Positions 17,042 through 25,555 of a stretch of DNA of 37,165 nt are shown here, piece by piece. The notes beneath the pieces were generated by a model. That model ran no database searches and had not been told where the DNA came from. It saw nothing but the letters and a program-made list of their open reading frames with translations. Each line of letters begins with the position of its first letter. Positions within the stretch are counted from its first letter, which is position 1. This DNA is from Verrucomicrobiales bacterium (GTDB lineage: Bacteria; Verrucomicrobiota; Verrucomicrobiia; Limisphaerales; UBA9464). The DNA lies in assembly GCA_016793645.1 (NCBI GenBank), contig JAEUHD010000156.1, positions 1 through 37,165 on the forward strand, in the 5' to 3' direction. The translations under genes and the position numbers were made by a program.

Positions 17042-19300
17042 ATGGAAACCCGACACGAAACGGCAACGGCACCCGGGCAGGCAATGGCCCGCGACGAACG
17101 TCTGACGCTCGAGACGGCCATTCACCACCTCGCGGTGGACTGCGGCTTCGAGCCCGATGCCGGAGCCACCCGGCGGGCGGTCAGGACGGAGTTGAGTCGG
17201 TCCGCAGAGGCGGACCTGGAGCCGTTGGAGCGGCTCCGGCGCACGGTCCAGTCCTGCGGAATGCGGGCGGAAATCATCCAGATGAGCCTTCGCGACGCGG
17301 TGCATCACGCGCGCGATGAGCATCCCCTGGCGGTCAGTGTTTCCCAGGGCGGCCAGGTCTCCTATCTGACCCTGGTTCGCCGAAGGGCCGGACGCACCCG
17401 GGTCCGGGGCCTGGAATCGGGAGACATCACGGTGGGCATCCAGGGCCTCGCGAAACTGCTGGGAGGGACCGCGGACACTCCCCGGACCTGGCTCGCCGTC
17501 CAGCGCGACCTTCCCGCCCAGGAACTCTCCCTTCGGGCACCTCCATCGGGGGGAGAGGGGCCTCCGGAAGGCCCTGACGGGGAATCCCACGGGGGTTCCG
17601 ACCACGGCCACCCCACTCCATTCCAACGGATCCGCGCCCTGGCGCGGCTCGAGCGGGTCGACCTGTGGTGTCTCCTTGGGTATTCGGTGGTGACCGGGCT
17701 GTTGTACCTTGCCGTTCCCCTCGCCGCAGATGCCCTCGTCAGCAACATCGCGTTCGGCGGACAGCAGCGGGTTTATGTCCAGGCGCTCCTCGTCCTGGCC
17801 GGCGTCCTCGCCACCTTCCTCACCCTGCACGCACTCGTCCGGGCGCTGGCCTTCACCGTCATCGAACGTCTGCAGCGGCGATTGTTCGTCCGGTTCACCT
17901 CCGACTTCGCCCTCCGGCTTCCGCGGGTCCACCAGTCCGAGTTCGACCGGCACCACGGTCCGGAACTCACCAACCGCTTCTTCGACATCATGACGCTGCA
18001 AAAGGCCGCCGCGCAGCTCCTGCTCGACGGACTGGACGTGCTGCTGACCTTCCTGGTCGGGTCGGTGGTTCTGGCCTTTTACGACTGGACGCTCTTCTGG
18101 TTCGACGCGGGCATGCTCGTGCTGGTGTTCCTGGTCATCTGGCGCCTGGGGCGGGGCGGCATTCAAAGCAGCATCGCGGAATCGCGCGCCAAGTACGCCA
18201 CCGCAGGCTGGCTTCAGCAGGTCGCGCTGTTCTCCACGGTGTTCAAGGCGCCGGGCGGAAAGGAACTGGCGGCGGAGTGGGCCGACGGTTTCACACGCCG
18301 CTACCTCCGGGAACGCCAGGCGCACTTCCGGGTCCTGTTCCACCAGGTCCTCGGACTGCTCGGCGTCGAGGTCGCCGCGGCCGTGGTGCTTCTGGGATGG
18401 GGCGGATTCCTCGTCCTGGAGGGACAGCTCTCCGTCGGACAGCTCGTCGCGAGCCAGCTTATCCTGACCGCGACGCTGGCGGCGGTGGCGAAATTCGGCA
18501 AGCAGTTGGAGACGGCCTACGACTGCCTGACCGCCATCGACAAGGTGGGACACCTGGTGGATCTCCAGGTCGAATCCGACGACGGCGAAACGCCGCGACC
18601 CGGCTCTCCCCAGGGTTCGGATCTGGTCATCGAAAACCTCTCGTTCGAGTACGCCCCCGGATCCCCGGTGCTGAAGGGACTGAACCTGCGGCTGGAGCCC
18701 GGCGCGCGCGTGGCCTGGATTGCCGAATCGTCCAGCGGCAGCACCACGCTGCTCGACATTCTGTACGGACTGCGCGAGCCCTCCGGCGGCCACGTGGACA
18801 TCGACGGACTCGACCTCCGGCATTGGAAGCGATCCGAACTGCGCCGGCATGTCGCCCGGGTCCACGGGGATGACGAAATCTTCGACGGCACACTCTTTGA
18901 CAATGTCCGGTTGGGAAATGAGTCGGCCGGACTGGCGGAGGTCCGCGAGGCGATGGCCGCGGTCGGCCTTCTGAGGAAGGTTCAGGCCATGAAGCTCGGA
19001 CTCCGGGAGCCCATCTCCATCCTGGGCCGGTCCCTCTCGGGCACCGAACGACGCCAGGTGCTGCTGGCCCGGGCCATGGTGGCCCAGCCCCGGTTGCTGC
19101 TGCTGGATGCCACGCTCGACGGCTTCGAACCGGAGGTGATCGAGAAGATCCTGGCCTACCTGTGCGCGCCCGCCCGCCCCTGGACGCTGCTCGTGGTCAC
19201 CCGGGATCCGGACGTCATCCAGAGGTTCCAGCGTCGGATCACCCTTCGTTCCATCGCCAGCACCGGCGGCGGCTCCGCCTCTGACTCCCATGGGATCTGA
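17042..19300 (+). CDS. Degenerate ABC half-transporter (type I secretion-like, dead NBD)
   Basis: 752 residues. The N-terminal 150 residues resemble a C39-peptidase fold but have no Cys-Gly motif at the expected place and a Ser-Tyr in place of the catalytic His, so it is at best a C39-like domain (inferred). A membrane domain follows (about 205-470, e.g. WCLLGYSVVTGLLYLAVPLA), then an NBD. The A-loop Tyr is kept (FEYAPG), but Walker A reads AESSSGST (561-568; Lys replaced by Ser567), the Q-loop Gln is Gly609, the signature is LSGTE (665-669), Walker B is LLLLDATLDG with Ala690 for the catalytic Glu, and the H-loop His is Arg721. ATP hydrolysis is therefore unlikely. It overlaps the HlyD-like gene by 11 nt and forms an operon with a TolC-like gene. 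ATG 17084, preceded by GGCAGG, is an alternative start. Confidence 0.9.
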   Translation: METRHETATAPGQAMARDERLTLETAIHHLAVDCGFEPDAGATRRAVRTELSRSAEADLEPLERLRRTVQSCGMRAEIIQMSLRDAVHHARDEHPLAVSVSQGGQVSYLTLVRRRAGRTRVRGLESGDITVGIQGLAKLLGGTADTPRTWLAVQRDLPAQELSLRAPPSGGEGPPEGPDGESHGGSDHGHPTPFQRIRALARLERVDLWCLLGYSVVTGLLYLAVPLAADALVSNIAFGGQQRVYVQALLVLAGVLATFLTLHALVRALAFTVIERLQRRLFVRFTSDFALRLPRVHQSEFDRHHGPELTNRFFDIMTLQKAAAQLLLDGLDVLLTFLVGSVVLAFYDWTLFWFDAGMLVLVFLVIWRLGRGGIQSSIAESRAKYATAGWLQQVALFSTVFKAPGGKELAAEWADGFTRRYLRERQAHFRVLFHQVLGLLGVEVAAAVVLLGWGGFLVLEGQLSVGQLVASQLILTATLAAVAKFGKQLETAYDCLTAIDKVGHLVDLQVESDDGETPRPGSPQGSDLVIENLSFEYAPGSPVLKGLNLRLEPGARVAWIAESSSGSTTLLDILYGLREPSGGHVDIDGLDLRHWKRSELRRHVARVHGDDEIFDGTLFDNVRLGNESAGLAEVREAMAAVGLLRKVQAMKLGLREPISILGRSLSGTERRQVLLARAMVAQPRLLLLDATLDGFEPEVIEKILAYLCAPARPWTLLVVTRDPDVIQRFQRRITLRSIASTGGGSASDSHGI

Positions 19301-20666
19301 AACGCGCACCACCGTGGCCGGAGTGAAACCGGCCCATGCGTCGACGGGACACCCGACGACTTCGAACGCCGCACTTCCGCTCCAAACGGGAGGGGCTCCG
19401 TTGCCGCCCCTGTTGCTCGTCGATCCTGCCCGGGGCCTGGACTGGATTCACCGGGGCCTTCCCATCGCGATCCTGCTGGCCCTGCTCCTCGTGGCCTTCA
19501 TGCCGTGGCAGCAGTCGGTCTCGGGGACCGGCCGCGTCATCGCCTACGATCCGCTGGAGCGCCGGGTGAATGTTGAGGCGCGCGTGCCCGGCGTGGTTCG
19601 GAAATCCAACATCGTGGAAGGCCAGCGCGTCCGGGCGGGCGACGTCCTGATCGAACTTGAGGACAACGATCCCAACCTGATCGACAACCTTCGCCAACAG
19701 CTCACGGACGCCCAACGCCGACGCCGGTCGCTGGCCAGTCGCACCAATGAACTGTCCTCGCAGATTCGCCAGCAGGAGGCATCGCTCGGGGCGGCGATCG
19801 CCGCGGCGAATGAGCGGATCAACGCGTCCCGGATCGCGGCGGAGACGGCCGAACTCCGGTTCAACCGGATCCGCGACCTGTTCCAGGACAAGCGCGGGCT
19901 CGCCTCGGAGCAGGACTATGAACTCGCCGTCCTGGCCCAGAAGAGCACCGCCGCCGACCTCGCCGCCGCCAAGGCCAACCTGTCGCTGCAGGAGGCCACC
20001 ATCGGAGGGGCCATCGCCAATTCAAAGTCCCTGCGGGACAGCGCCGAGGCGGAACTGGCGGCGGCGGATCAGCAGATCGGCGCCCTGACCGTCCAGGTGG
20101 CCCAGGCCCGCCGCCAGTCCGTCGAGGCACCCCGCGACGGCATCGTGTTGTCCGTGCAGGCGACCCCCGGGACCTATCTGCGTCCCGGATCCCCCATCTG
20201 CGTCATCATCCCCGAAACGGAGAGCCGCATGGTGGAGCTCTGGCTGGACGGCAACGACATGCCCCTGGCGCGTCCGCGGACCACGACGACGAACGGCGTT
20301 GTGATTCCCGGGAGCGATGTGCGGGTGCAGTTCGAAGGCTGGCCGGCGGTCGCCGTCCTGGGACCCTTCCGGGCACCGCGGGGCACCTTCGGAGGCGAAG
20401 TCGTCTTTGTGGACCCCACCGACAACGGCAAGGGAAAGTTCCGCGTGGTCGTCGCCCCCCATCCGGATCATGTCACCGTGGACGGGAAGGATACCCTCGA
20501 ACTCTGGCCGCCCGGAAATCTCCTGCGACAGGGGGTGCGCGCCCAGGGCTGGGTCCTCGCGGCCCAGGTGCCCTTCTGGTATGAAGCCTGGCGCCGCATG
20601 AACGGATTCCCCGCCAGCCCGGCGGACAAGGGTTCCGACCTCTGGGATGGCTCTCCCATCCGGTGA
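19290..20666 (+). CDS. HlyD-family membrane fusion (adaptor) protein
   Basis: 458 residues. A Pro-rich cytoplasmic stretch leads to one membrane helix (LPIAILLALLLVAFMPW, about 55-73). Next come a biotinyl-lipoyl half motif (VPGVVRKSNIVEGQRVRAGD), a long coiled-coil hairpin (about 125-275, with RRRRSLASRTNELSSQIRQQ and repeated Ala/Gln/Glu heptads), the second lipoyl half (EAPRDGIVLSVQATPGTYLR) and a beta-barrel C-terminal domain. Such adaptors bridge an inner-membrane transporter to a TolC channel. It overlaps both neighbours (11 nt upstream, GTGA downstream), so stoichiometric expression with them is likely. Confidence 0.93.
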   Translation: MGSETRTTVAGVKPAHASTGHPTTSNAALPLQTGGAPLPPLLLVDPARGLDWIHRGLPIAILLALLLVAFMPWQQSVSGTGRVIAYDPLERRVNVEARVPGVVRKSNIVEGQRVRAGDVLIELEDNDPNLIDNLRQQLTDAQRRRRSLASRTNELSSQIRQQEASLGAAIAAANERINASRIAAETAELRFNRIRDLFQDKRGLASEQDYELAVLAQKSTAADLAAAKANLSLQEATIGGAIANSKSLRDSAEAELAAADQQIGALTVQVAQARRQSVEAPRDGIVLSVQATPGTYLRPGSPICVIIPETESRMVELWLDGNDMPLARPRTTTTNGVVIPGSDVRVQFEGWPAVAVLGPFRAPRGTFGGEVVFVDPTDNGKGKFRVVVAPHPDHVTVDGKDTLELWPPGNLLRQGVRAQGWVLAAQVPFWYEAWRRMNGFPASPADKGSDLWDGSPIR

Positions 20667-22150
20667 ACCCATTGCTTCAGTCCATGACTCCAACGCGCCC
20701 ACTGCCCGCCCGCCGCTGGCTTCAGGTCATGACCGCGCTGGTCCTCGCATGGATCGCCGCTGGACGCCCTTCCGCGGAGGAGGCACCGCCCCCGGCCGTC
20801 CAGTTCACCCTTCCCTGTCCGCTGCTGCTGGACCATGTACTCGACTCGATCACGAACCAGTATCCTCCCCTCCTGGCGGCACTGATCGAGCGGGACATCG
20901 CAGCGGGACGCCTGAAGAGCGCCTCGGGTCCCTTCGATTTCAACGCCTTCGCCAAGGCCTTCGGCAACCCGATCGGCTACTACGAATACGGGACGGCCGA
21001 CGTCGGGTTCGAACAGTTCACCGGCGTGTGGGGCAGCACCGTATTCGGCGGATACCGGTACACCGGGGGCAACCGGCTGCCGGACTACTATCCCAACCGC
21101 ACCGAGAGCGCAGGTGAGATCCGGCTCGGAATGGAGGTCCCCCTGCTGAAGGACGGTTCCATCGACCGGCGCCGGGCCGCGATCCTCAAGGCGCGGCTCG
21201 ACCAGAAGCTCGCCGATCCGGTGATTGCCCGGCAGCAACTGGACTTCGTCCGCGCGGGTTCCGTCGCCTACTTCAACTGGGTGGCCAACGGACAGCGCTA
21301 CCGGATTTCGTCCAATTTGCTCCAGGTCGCCCGCTCCCGGGCGGTCGCGCTGACCAACCAGGTCCAGTCGGGACTCATCCCCAGGATCGCCCTCACCGAC
21401 AACGAACGCCTCGTCGTCGCCCGCGAGATCACCCTCGTCCAGTCCCGACGCCGCTTCGAGGCCGCGTCGATCACCCTCTCCCTGTTCTACCGCGGACCGG
21501 ATTTGTCGCCGATCACTCCCGGACTCGACTGTCTTCCCCCGGCGTTCCCCGAGGCGCCCGCCCTTTCCGAGCAGGGGGTCGGCCCGGATATTGAACTGGC
21601 CCTGCTGCGGCGTCCGGAACTCCGCCGCATCCGCTTGAACCGCGAAAAACTGGAGGTGGACCGCCGCCTCGCCCGCAACCAGATGCTTCCGAACCTCAAT
21701 GCCGGGGTGAACATCAGCCAGGACTTCGGCAAGGACATCTACTACGACCTTGCCGTCCCCAACCTGAAGGCGGGACTGGAATTCAAGATGCCGCTGCAGC
21801 GGAGCGAGGCCAAGGGTCGTCTGGCGGAGGTGGATGGCCTTTTGGAACAGGTCTCCACGGATGAGCGGTTCGCAAGGGACCGGATTCGCACGGAGATCCA
21901 GGATGCGTTTTCCGCCTATCTGGCCGCGTTCGACCAGACGCGGCAGACCCGCCTCAATGTCGAACTCGCCGAGGACCTGCTGGCGGCCGAGGAGGACCGC
22001 TTCCGGCTGGGTGCCACCGATCTGCTCGCGATCCAGTTGCGCGAACAGGCTGCCGTGGATGCGCGGAATCTGGACGTCGATGCGTCCGCCGATGTGTTCC
22101 GATCGCTGGCCGACTACCGCGCGGCCACCGCCGCCGGCCTCGCGCCGTAG
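20663..22150 (+). CDS. TolC-family outer membrane channel protein
   Basis: 495 residues from GTG 20663, whose GTGA overlaps the upstream stop; ATG 20684 is an alternative. A signal peptide runs to about residue 38 (MTALVLAWIAAGRPSAEE). The body has the long alpha-helical repeats of the outer membrane efflux family: 'ALLRRPELRRIRLNREKLEV', 'RNQMLPNLNAGVNISQDFG', and a second repeat with 'RTEIQDAFSAYLAAFDQTR' and 'EEDRFRLGATDLLAIQLRE'. It should form the trimeric exit duct for the adaptor encoded just before it. Its stop is only 14 nt from the convergent gene. Confidence 0.93.
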   Translation: MNPLLQSMTPTRPLPARRWLQVMTALVLAWIAAGRPSAEEAPPPAVQFTLPCPLLLDHVLDSITNQYPPLLAALIERDIAAGRLKSASGPFDFNAFAKAFGNPIGYYEYGTADVGFEQFTGVWGSTVFGGYRYTGGNRLPDYYPNRTESAGEIRLGMEVPLLKDGSIDRRRAAILKARLDQKLADPVIARQQLDFVRAGSVAYFNWVANGQRYRISSNLLQVARSRAVALTNQVQSGLIPRIALTDNERLVVAREITLVQSRRRFEAASITLSLFYRGPDLSPITPGLDCLPPAFPEAPALSEQGVGPDIELALLRRPELRRIRLNREKLEVDRRLARNQMLPNLNAGVNISQDFGKDIYYDLAVPNLKAGLEFKMPLQRSEAKGRLAEVDGLLEQVSTDERFARDRIRTEIQDAFSAYLAAFDQTRQTRLNVELAEDLLAAEEDRFRLGATDLLAIQLREQAAVDARNLDVDASADVFRSLADYRAATAAGLAP

Positions 22151-22164
22151 GGTCCGGGCGGAAT

Positions 22165-24027
22165 TCAGGGACTCTTGCCGGCGGCCTTGGGCGGTGCGTC
22201 CTCCTCAACCACGGTCAGCCGGTCCACCGGCACTCCGGTGAGCCTCTGCTCACGCCCGCCCGGCCAGGTGATCACCACCTCGTCCACCGAGGACTCCGGC
22301 CCCAGTCCGAAGGTGACGGGAAGTTCGCTCTGCGACAGGTAGCTCTTGGTCGGCATCACCTGCCGGGACATCGTCCGTCCTCCCGACCGCACGGTGACCC
22401 AGGCGCCGATCGCGTCCCGATTGGAACCGTTGCCCTTCAACTTCAGGCGAAGCCAGTGGTGTCCGAGCTTCTGGTCATTGCGCAGAATCAGGGGCGGTCC
22501 CGAAAGTTGGGTGATGATGACGTCCAGATCCCCGTCGCCATCGAGGTCGGCGTAGGCGCTGCCGCGCCCCACCACCGGAGTCAACAAATCCCTGCCCGCC
22601 TGGGCCTCGCCCACCGGCACAAACGACGGCGCCCCGCCCGCATTCCAGAACAGCTGCGCCGGCTGCCGGTATTTCGCCCCGGGTTGCGCCTTCTCAATCT
22701 CCTCCTCGATGTGGCCGTTGGCCGTCAGGACGTCCGGGCGCCCGTCGAGGTCCCAATCGAAAAAGAAGAGTCCGAACTTGAGCAGCGCCTGGCTGGCCGG
22801 GCCGATGCCTTCGGACACCGCCTCATCGGTAAACAGAAGCTGGTCATGCCGTCCGCCTTTGCGGGCGACGTACAGCGCGTTCATCTCGTTCGCGAAGTTC
22901 CCGATCGCCACCGCGACCGACTCGTCATTCCGCAGCCGCGCGGCGTCGATGCCCATGGCGCCGCGGGCTTGTCCAAAGGTGTCGAACGCAAGGCCGGTCA
23001 ATTCCCCCACCTCCGCGAAGGTGCCGTCGTGACGGTTGGTGAACACAAAGTTCTGGACGGTGTCGTTGGCGACCACGAGATCCATCCACCCGTCCTCGTT
23101 GAGATCCATGGGCGCCACCGCCAGGGTCTTCGCCGCGGGCAGACCGGTGGCGGCATTGGTGACCTGAAGTCCGCTGGACTTGGAAACGTCCGTGAAGCGG
23201 ATCTGGCCCGGCTTACCGCCCTCATTTCGGAAGAGCCGGGGGACGGTGCCGGGAAAGTTCCACGGGCGTCCGTAGGCGCGGCCCACGCCCACGAGTTGGT
23301 TGTTCACCTTGAGATCCATCTCCGGGGACCAGCCGACGTATCGCCCGATGAACAAATCGAGGTCGCCGTCGTTGTCCACATCCACCCAGGCAGCCGCAGT
23401 GGACCAATCGCCCGGCGCGCCGCCCACACCGGCAGCGGCGGTGACGTCCTCAAAATGTCCACCACCCCGGTTTCGAAACAGCCGGTTCCCGCCGACCCCG
23501 GTCAGCAGCACATCCACGGAACCGTCATTGTCGAAATCCCCGCACGCCACACCCATCCCGTAGAAGTCCCGGTCGAATCCGGAACCGGCGGTGACGTCCA
23601 CAAACTGCAGCGGCCCCCCGGGCGCGGTGTCATTGCGGTAAAGGGCGGCGGTGGGCGCCCGGCCCGAGGCGCGGCGCGGATCGTCGGGCCACCAGGTGGA
23701 ATTCACGAACAGAAGGTCGGCATCTCCGTCCCCATCAAAGTCAAAACACGCCACGCCACCGCCCATCGTTTCGGGCAGCAGCTTGCGTCCCCGGGCACCG
23801 TTCTCATGACGGAACTGGACGCCCGACGCGGAGGCCACGTTGGTGAACGGTGCGAGCGGCGGCGGGGAACCGCGGTGTCCGGGCACCCCGGCCCCGTGAT
23901 CCGTCTTCACCACCCACCACACCGCCGCCGCGGCCAGGACGGCGATGCCCGCCAACGCCAGGCGCACCTGACGAAGGGTGCGTTCACTGGACGATGCCCT
24001 GGACGGAGTCGGGGACGGCGCAGCCAT
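22165..24027 (-). CDS. FG-GAP/VCBS repeat protein with ASPIC/UnbV domain (CRTAC1-like)
   Basis: 620 residues from ATG 24027 (a TTG 9 nt further upstream is less likely). One N-terminal membrane helix (LALAGIAVLAAAAVWWVV) anchors it, with the rest outside. Integrin-type FG-GAP repeats follow, each with a calcium-loop: DFDGDGDADLL, DFDNDGSVDVLL, DVDNDGDLDLFIG, DLNEDGWMDLVV, DWDLDGRPDVL, DLDGDGDLDVII. The C-terminus matches ASPIC/UnbV (HWLRLKLKGNGSNRDAIGA...). These form a beta-propeller with an unknown ligand. The family is common in Verrucomicrobiota and Planctomycetes. It faces the TolC gene tail to tail, so operon linkage is excluded. Confidence 0.92.
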   Translation of the reverse strand: MAAPSPTPSRASSSERTLRQVRLALAGIAVLAAAAVWWVVKTDHGAGVPGHRGSPPPLAPFTNVASASGVQFRHENGARGRKLLPETMGGGVACFDFDGDGDADLLFVNSTWWPDDPRRASGRAPTAALYRNDTAPGGPLQFVDVTAGSGFDRDFYGMGVACGDFDNDGSVDVLLTGVGGNRLFRNRGGGHFEDVTAAAGVGGAPGDWSTAAAWVDVDNDGDLDLFIGRYVGWSPEMDLKVNNQLVGVGRAYGRPWNFPGTVPRLFRNEGGKPGQIRFTDVSKSSGLQVTNAATGLPAAKTLAVAPMDLNEDGWMDLVVANDTVQNFVFTNRHDGTFAEVGELTGLAFDTFGQARGAMGIDAARLRNDESVAVAIGNFANEMNALYVARKGGRHDQLLFTDEAVSEGIGPASQALLKFGLFFFDWDLDGRPDVLTANGHIEEEIEKAQPGAKYRQPAQLFWNAGGAPSFVPVGEAQAGRDLLTPVVGRGSAYADLDGDGDLDVIITQLSGPPLILRNDQKLGHHWLRLKLKGNGSNRDAIGAWVTVRSGGRTMSRQVMPTKSYLSQSELPVTFGLGPESSVDEVVITWPGGREQRLTGVPVDRLTVVEEDAPPKAAGKSP

Positions 24028-24076
24028 GCCGCGCAACGTTGCGGAAGCCTGCGCGGCGGCGCAAGAGCCACCGCCT

Positions 24077-24580
24077 TCAGTGCCCGTGCTCGTTTCCGTC
24101 CCGGTCGTGGCAGATCTGGTCGATGACGACCGCGCTCGCCAGGATCAGCACCTCGTCCTCCCCGTCGGCAATGTCCACGGCATAGGTGTCCCGAACCGTG
24201 AGCCACTTCTTGGACACGGTCGCGACGGTCCGGTCCCCGCGGGTAAACCGGTAATCGTGATCCAGAAAACTGCCCTGCGCCTCGTAATCGTCGGGTCCGG
24301 GAACATCCACCGTGAACCGGCAGCGGAGAAAGTTGAACAGGTCCCTGCGAACGGTCGCCACATGCCGTCCGTCCCGATGGATCTCATAGGCCTTGCGCAG
24401 CGAAATCAGCTTCTCCCGCAAAAAGCCCAGCTCGTTTCCGTCGGCGTCCTTCAGGACGAGCTTTTCGCGGAGGAGCGTGAAAGCGCGTCCGTCCACGAGA
24501 TACACCCGCCGCCCCGAGTCGTCCTCGATCCAGAAATCGTCGCCAAAGGAGAACAGCTTCTCCCGGATGAAATAGCGCAT
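24077..24580 (-). CDS. LURP-one-related (YxjI-like) protein
   Basis: 167 residues, the full length of the family. It opens with MRYFIREKLFSFGDDFWIED and shows the repeating 'G..V..V..' beta strands of the tubby-like LOR barrel: FLREKLISLRKAYEIH, 'FTVDVPGPDDYEAQGSFLDH', TVATVSKKWLTVRDTYAVDI, EDEVLILASAVVIDQI. The biochemical role of bacterial members is not settled; membrane or lipid binding is proposed from the scramblase-like fold. The C-terminus ends His-rich (RDGNEHGH). It is likely co-directional with the cyclase-family gene 48 nt upstream. Confidence 0.85.
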   Translation of the reverse strand: MRYFIREKLFSFGDDFWIEDDSGRRVYLVDGRAFTLLREKLVLKDADGNELGFLREKLISLRKAYEIHRDGRHVATVRRDLFNFLRCRFTVDVPGPDDYEAQGSFLDHDYRFTRGDRTVATVSKKWLTVRDTYAVDIADGEDEVLILASAVVIDQICHDRDGNEHGH

Positions 24581-24628
24581 GGCGCGAAGGGAATCCCGGC
24601 GATCCGTCCGCGGCCAGCACGGAATTCC

Positions 24629-25477
24629 TCAGGGGAGGATGGCAAACGCGCGTGCCGGGAATCCGAGTCCGTCCTTTGGCTTGGGCCACGCCACGACGAT
24701 CAGGGCGCCGGTCTCGGGCACCTGGTCCAGATTCGCCATCACCTCGACCTGCCAGTGTCCGTGGTGGAGCAGCCAGGTCTCGGACTTCAGGTCGGGCGTC
24801 GCGTCGGTGTCCATGGATTCATGCCCGTTGGCCACGATCCCGCGCTGTTTGTAGAGGAACTCGATGGCCTCCGGAGACCACGCGGGAAATGGCTGGCGCT
24901 TGAAGCGCTCCGGATCGCGTTCCCAGTCCTTCGACATATCCGTCCGAAGGGCCGCGAACGCGCCGCTCGGGACGCGGCCATTCCGCTGCTCCCAGGCGAG
25001 GAGGTCGGCGACGCTCCACGCGTGATTGGGATCCCCCCGCAGCAGGGGCGTCATGTCGAAGACCACCAGCGGAAGGATCATGTCCTGGATGGGAAGCTGA
25101 TCGAGGGTCCGGCCTTTGGGATCAAAATGCGCCGGCGGATCCACATGGGTGCCGTACTGCCCCACCAGGGTGTACTGCGTCGTGTGGAATCCGTCCTTCG
25201 CCACGGTGTAGGGTTGTCCGGTGGCCGGATCCCGGGCGGGGGCGAAGATCGCCGGCCCGAACCCGGCCCACACCGGGGTGTCCGGACTGAACGCGTGGGT
25301 GAGGTCCACAAACCGTTTGCCGGACAGGATGCGCCAGGCGTTGGACAACGATGCGGCGTCCGCCCCGGGACCGGACGTCGTGGAGGACGCGGGACCCGGG
25401 CGGTGGGTCAAGCAACCGCACGTCGCCAACAGGGAGACCGACCCCAGGACAACCCAGCGGGCAGCGGCGAGTTTCAT
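24629..25477 (-). CDS. Cyclase-family (kynurenine formamidase-like) hydrolase, exported
   Basis: 282 residues. The N-terminus is a signal with a lipobox-like LLATCGC (Cys20/Cys22), so it is probably an exported lipoprotein. The PF04199-type metal motif appears as QYGTHVDPPAHF: H111, D113 and H117 are present, but the first His of HxGTHxDxPxH is Gln107. Later family blocks are 'LPLVVFDMTPL' and 'GIVANGHESMDTD'. Such enzymes hydrolyse amides or lactones with zinc or manganese; the substrate here is unknown. The gene lies 78 nt downstream of the ABC permease gene on the same strand. Confidence 0.85.
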   Translation of the reverse strand: MKLAAARWVVLGSVSLLATCGCLTHRPGPASSTTSGPGADAASLSNAWRILSGKRFVDLTHAFSPDTPVWAGFGPAIFAPARDPATGQPYTVAKDGFHTTQYTLVGQYGTHVDPPAHFDPKGRTLDQLPIQDMILPLVVFDMTPLLRGDPNHAWSVADLLAWEQRNGRVPSGAFAALRTDMSKDWERDPERFKRQPFPAWSPEAIEFLYKQRGIVANGHESMDTDATPDLKSETWLLHHGHWQVEVMANLDQVPETGALIVVAWPKPKDGLGFPARAFAILP

Positions 25478-25555
25478 GCCGTCATGAAATCGGGGCGCGA
25501 TCCGTTTGTCAGCAGTCCGTCCCCCGGGGATTCCGGGCGGTCCGCCGCGCCGGGT

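Noticed and set aside
17042..19300. The ABC gene as a pseudogene or sequencing-error product
   Set aside because: The frame is intact over 752 codons, overlaps its neighbours precisely, and all changes are clean substitutions at separate motifs rather than frameshifts.
15836..19312. A 1158-residue open frame on the minus strand opposite the PAP2 and ABC genes
   Set aside because: It is a GC-rich antisense shadow: Arg/Gly/Asp/Gln-rich, no domain or signal. The plus strand has clear PAP2, membrane and NBD motifs over the same stretch.
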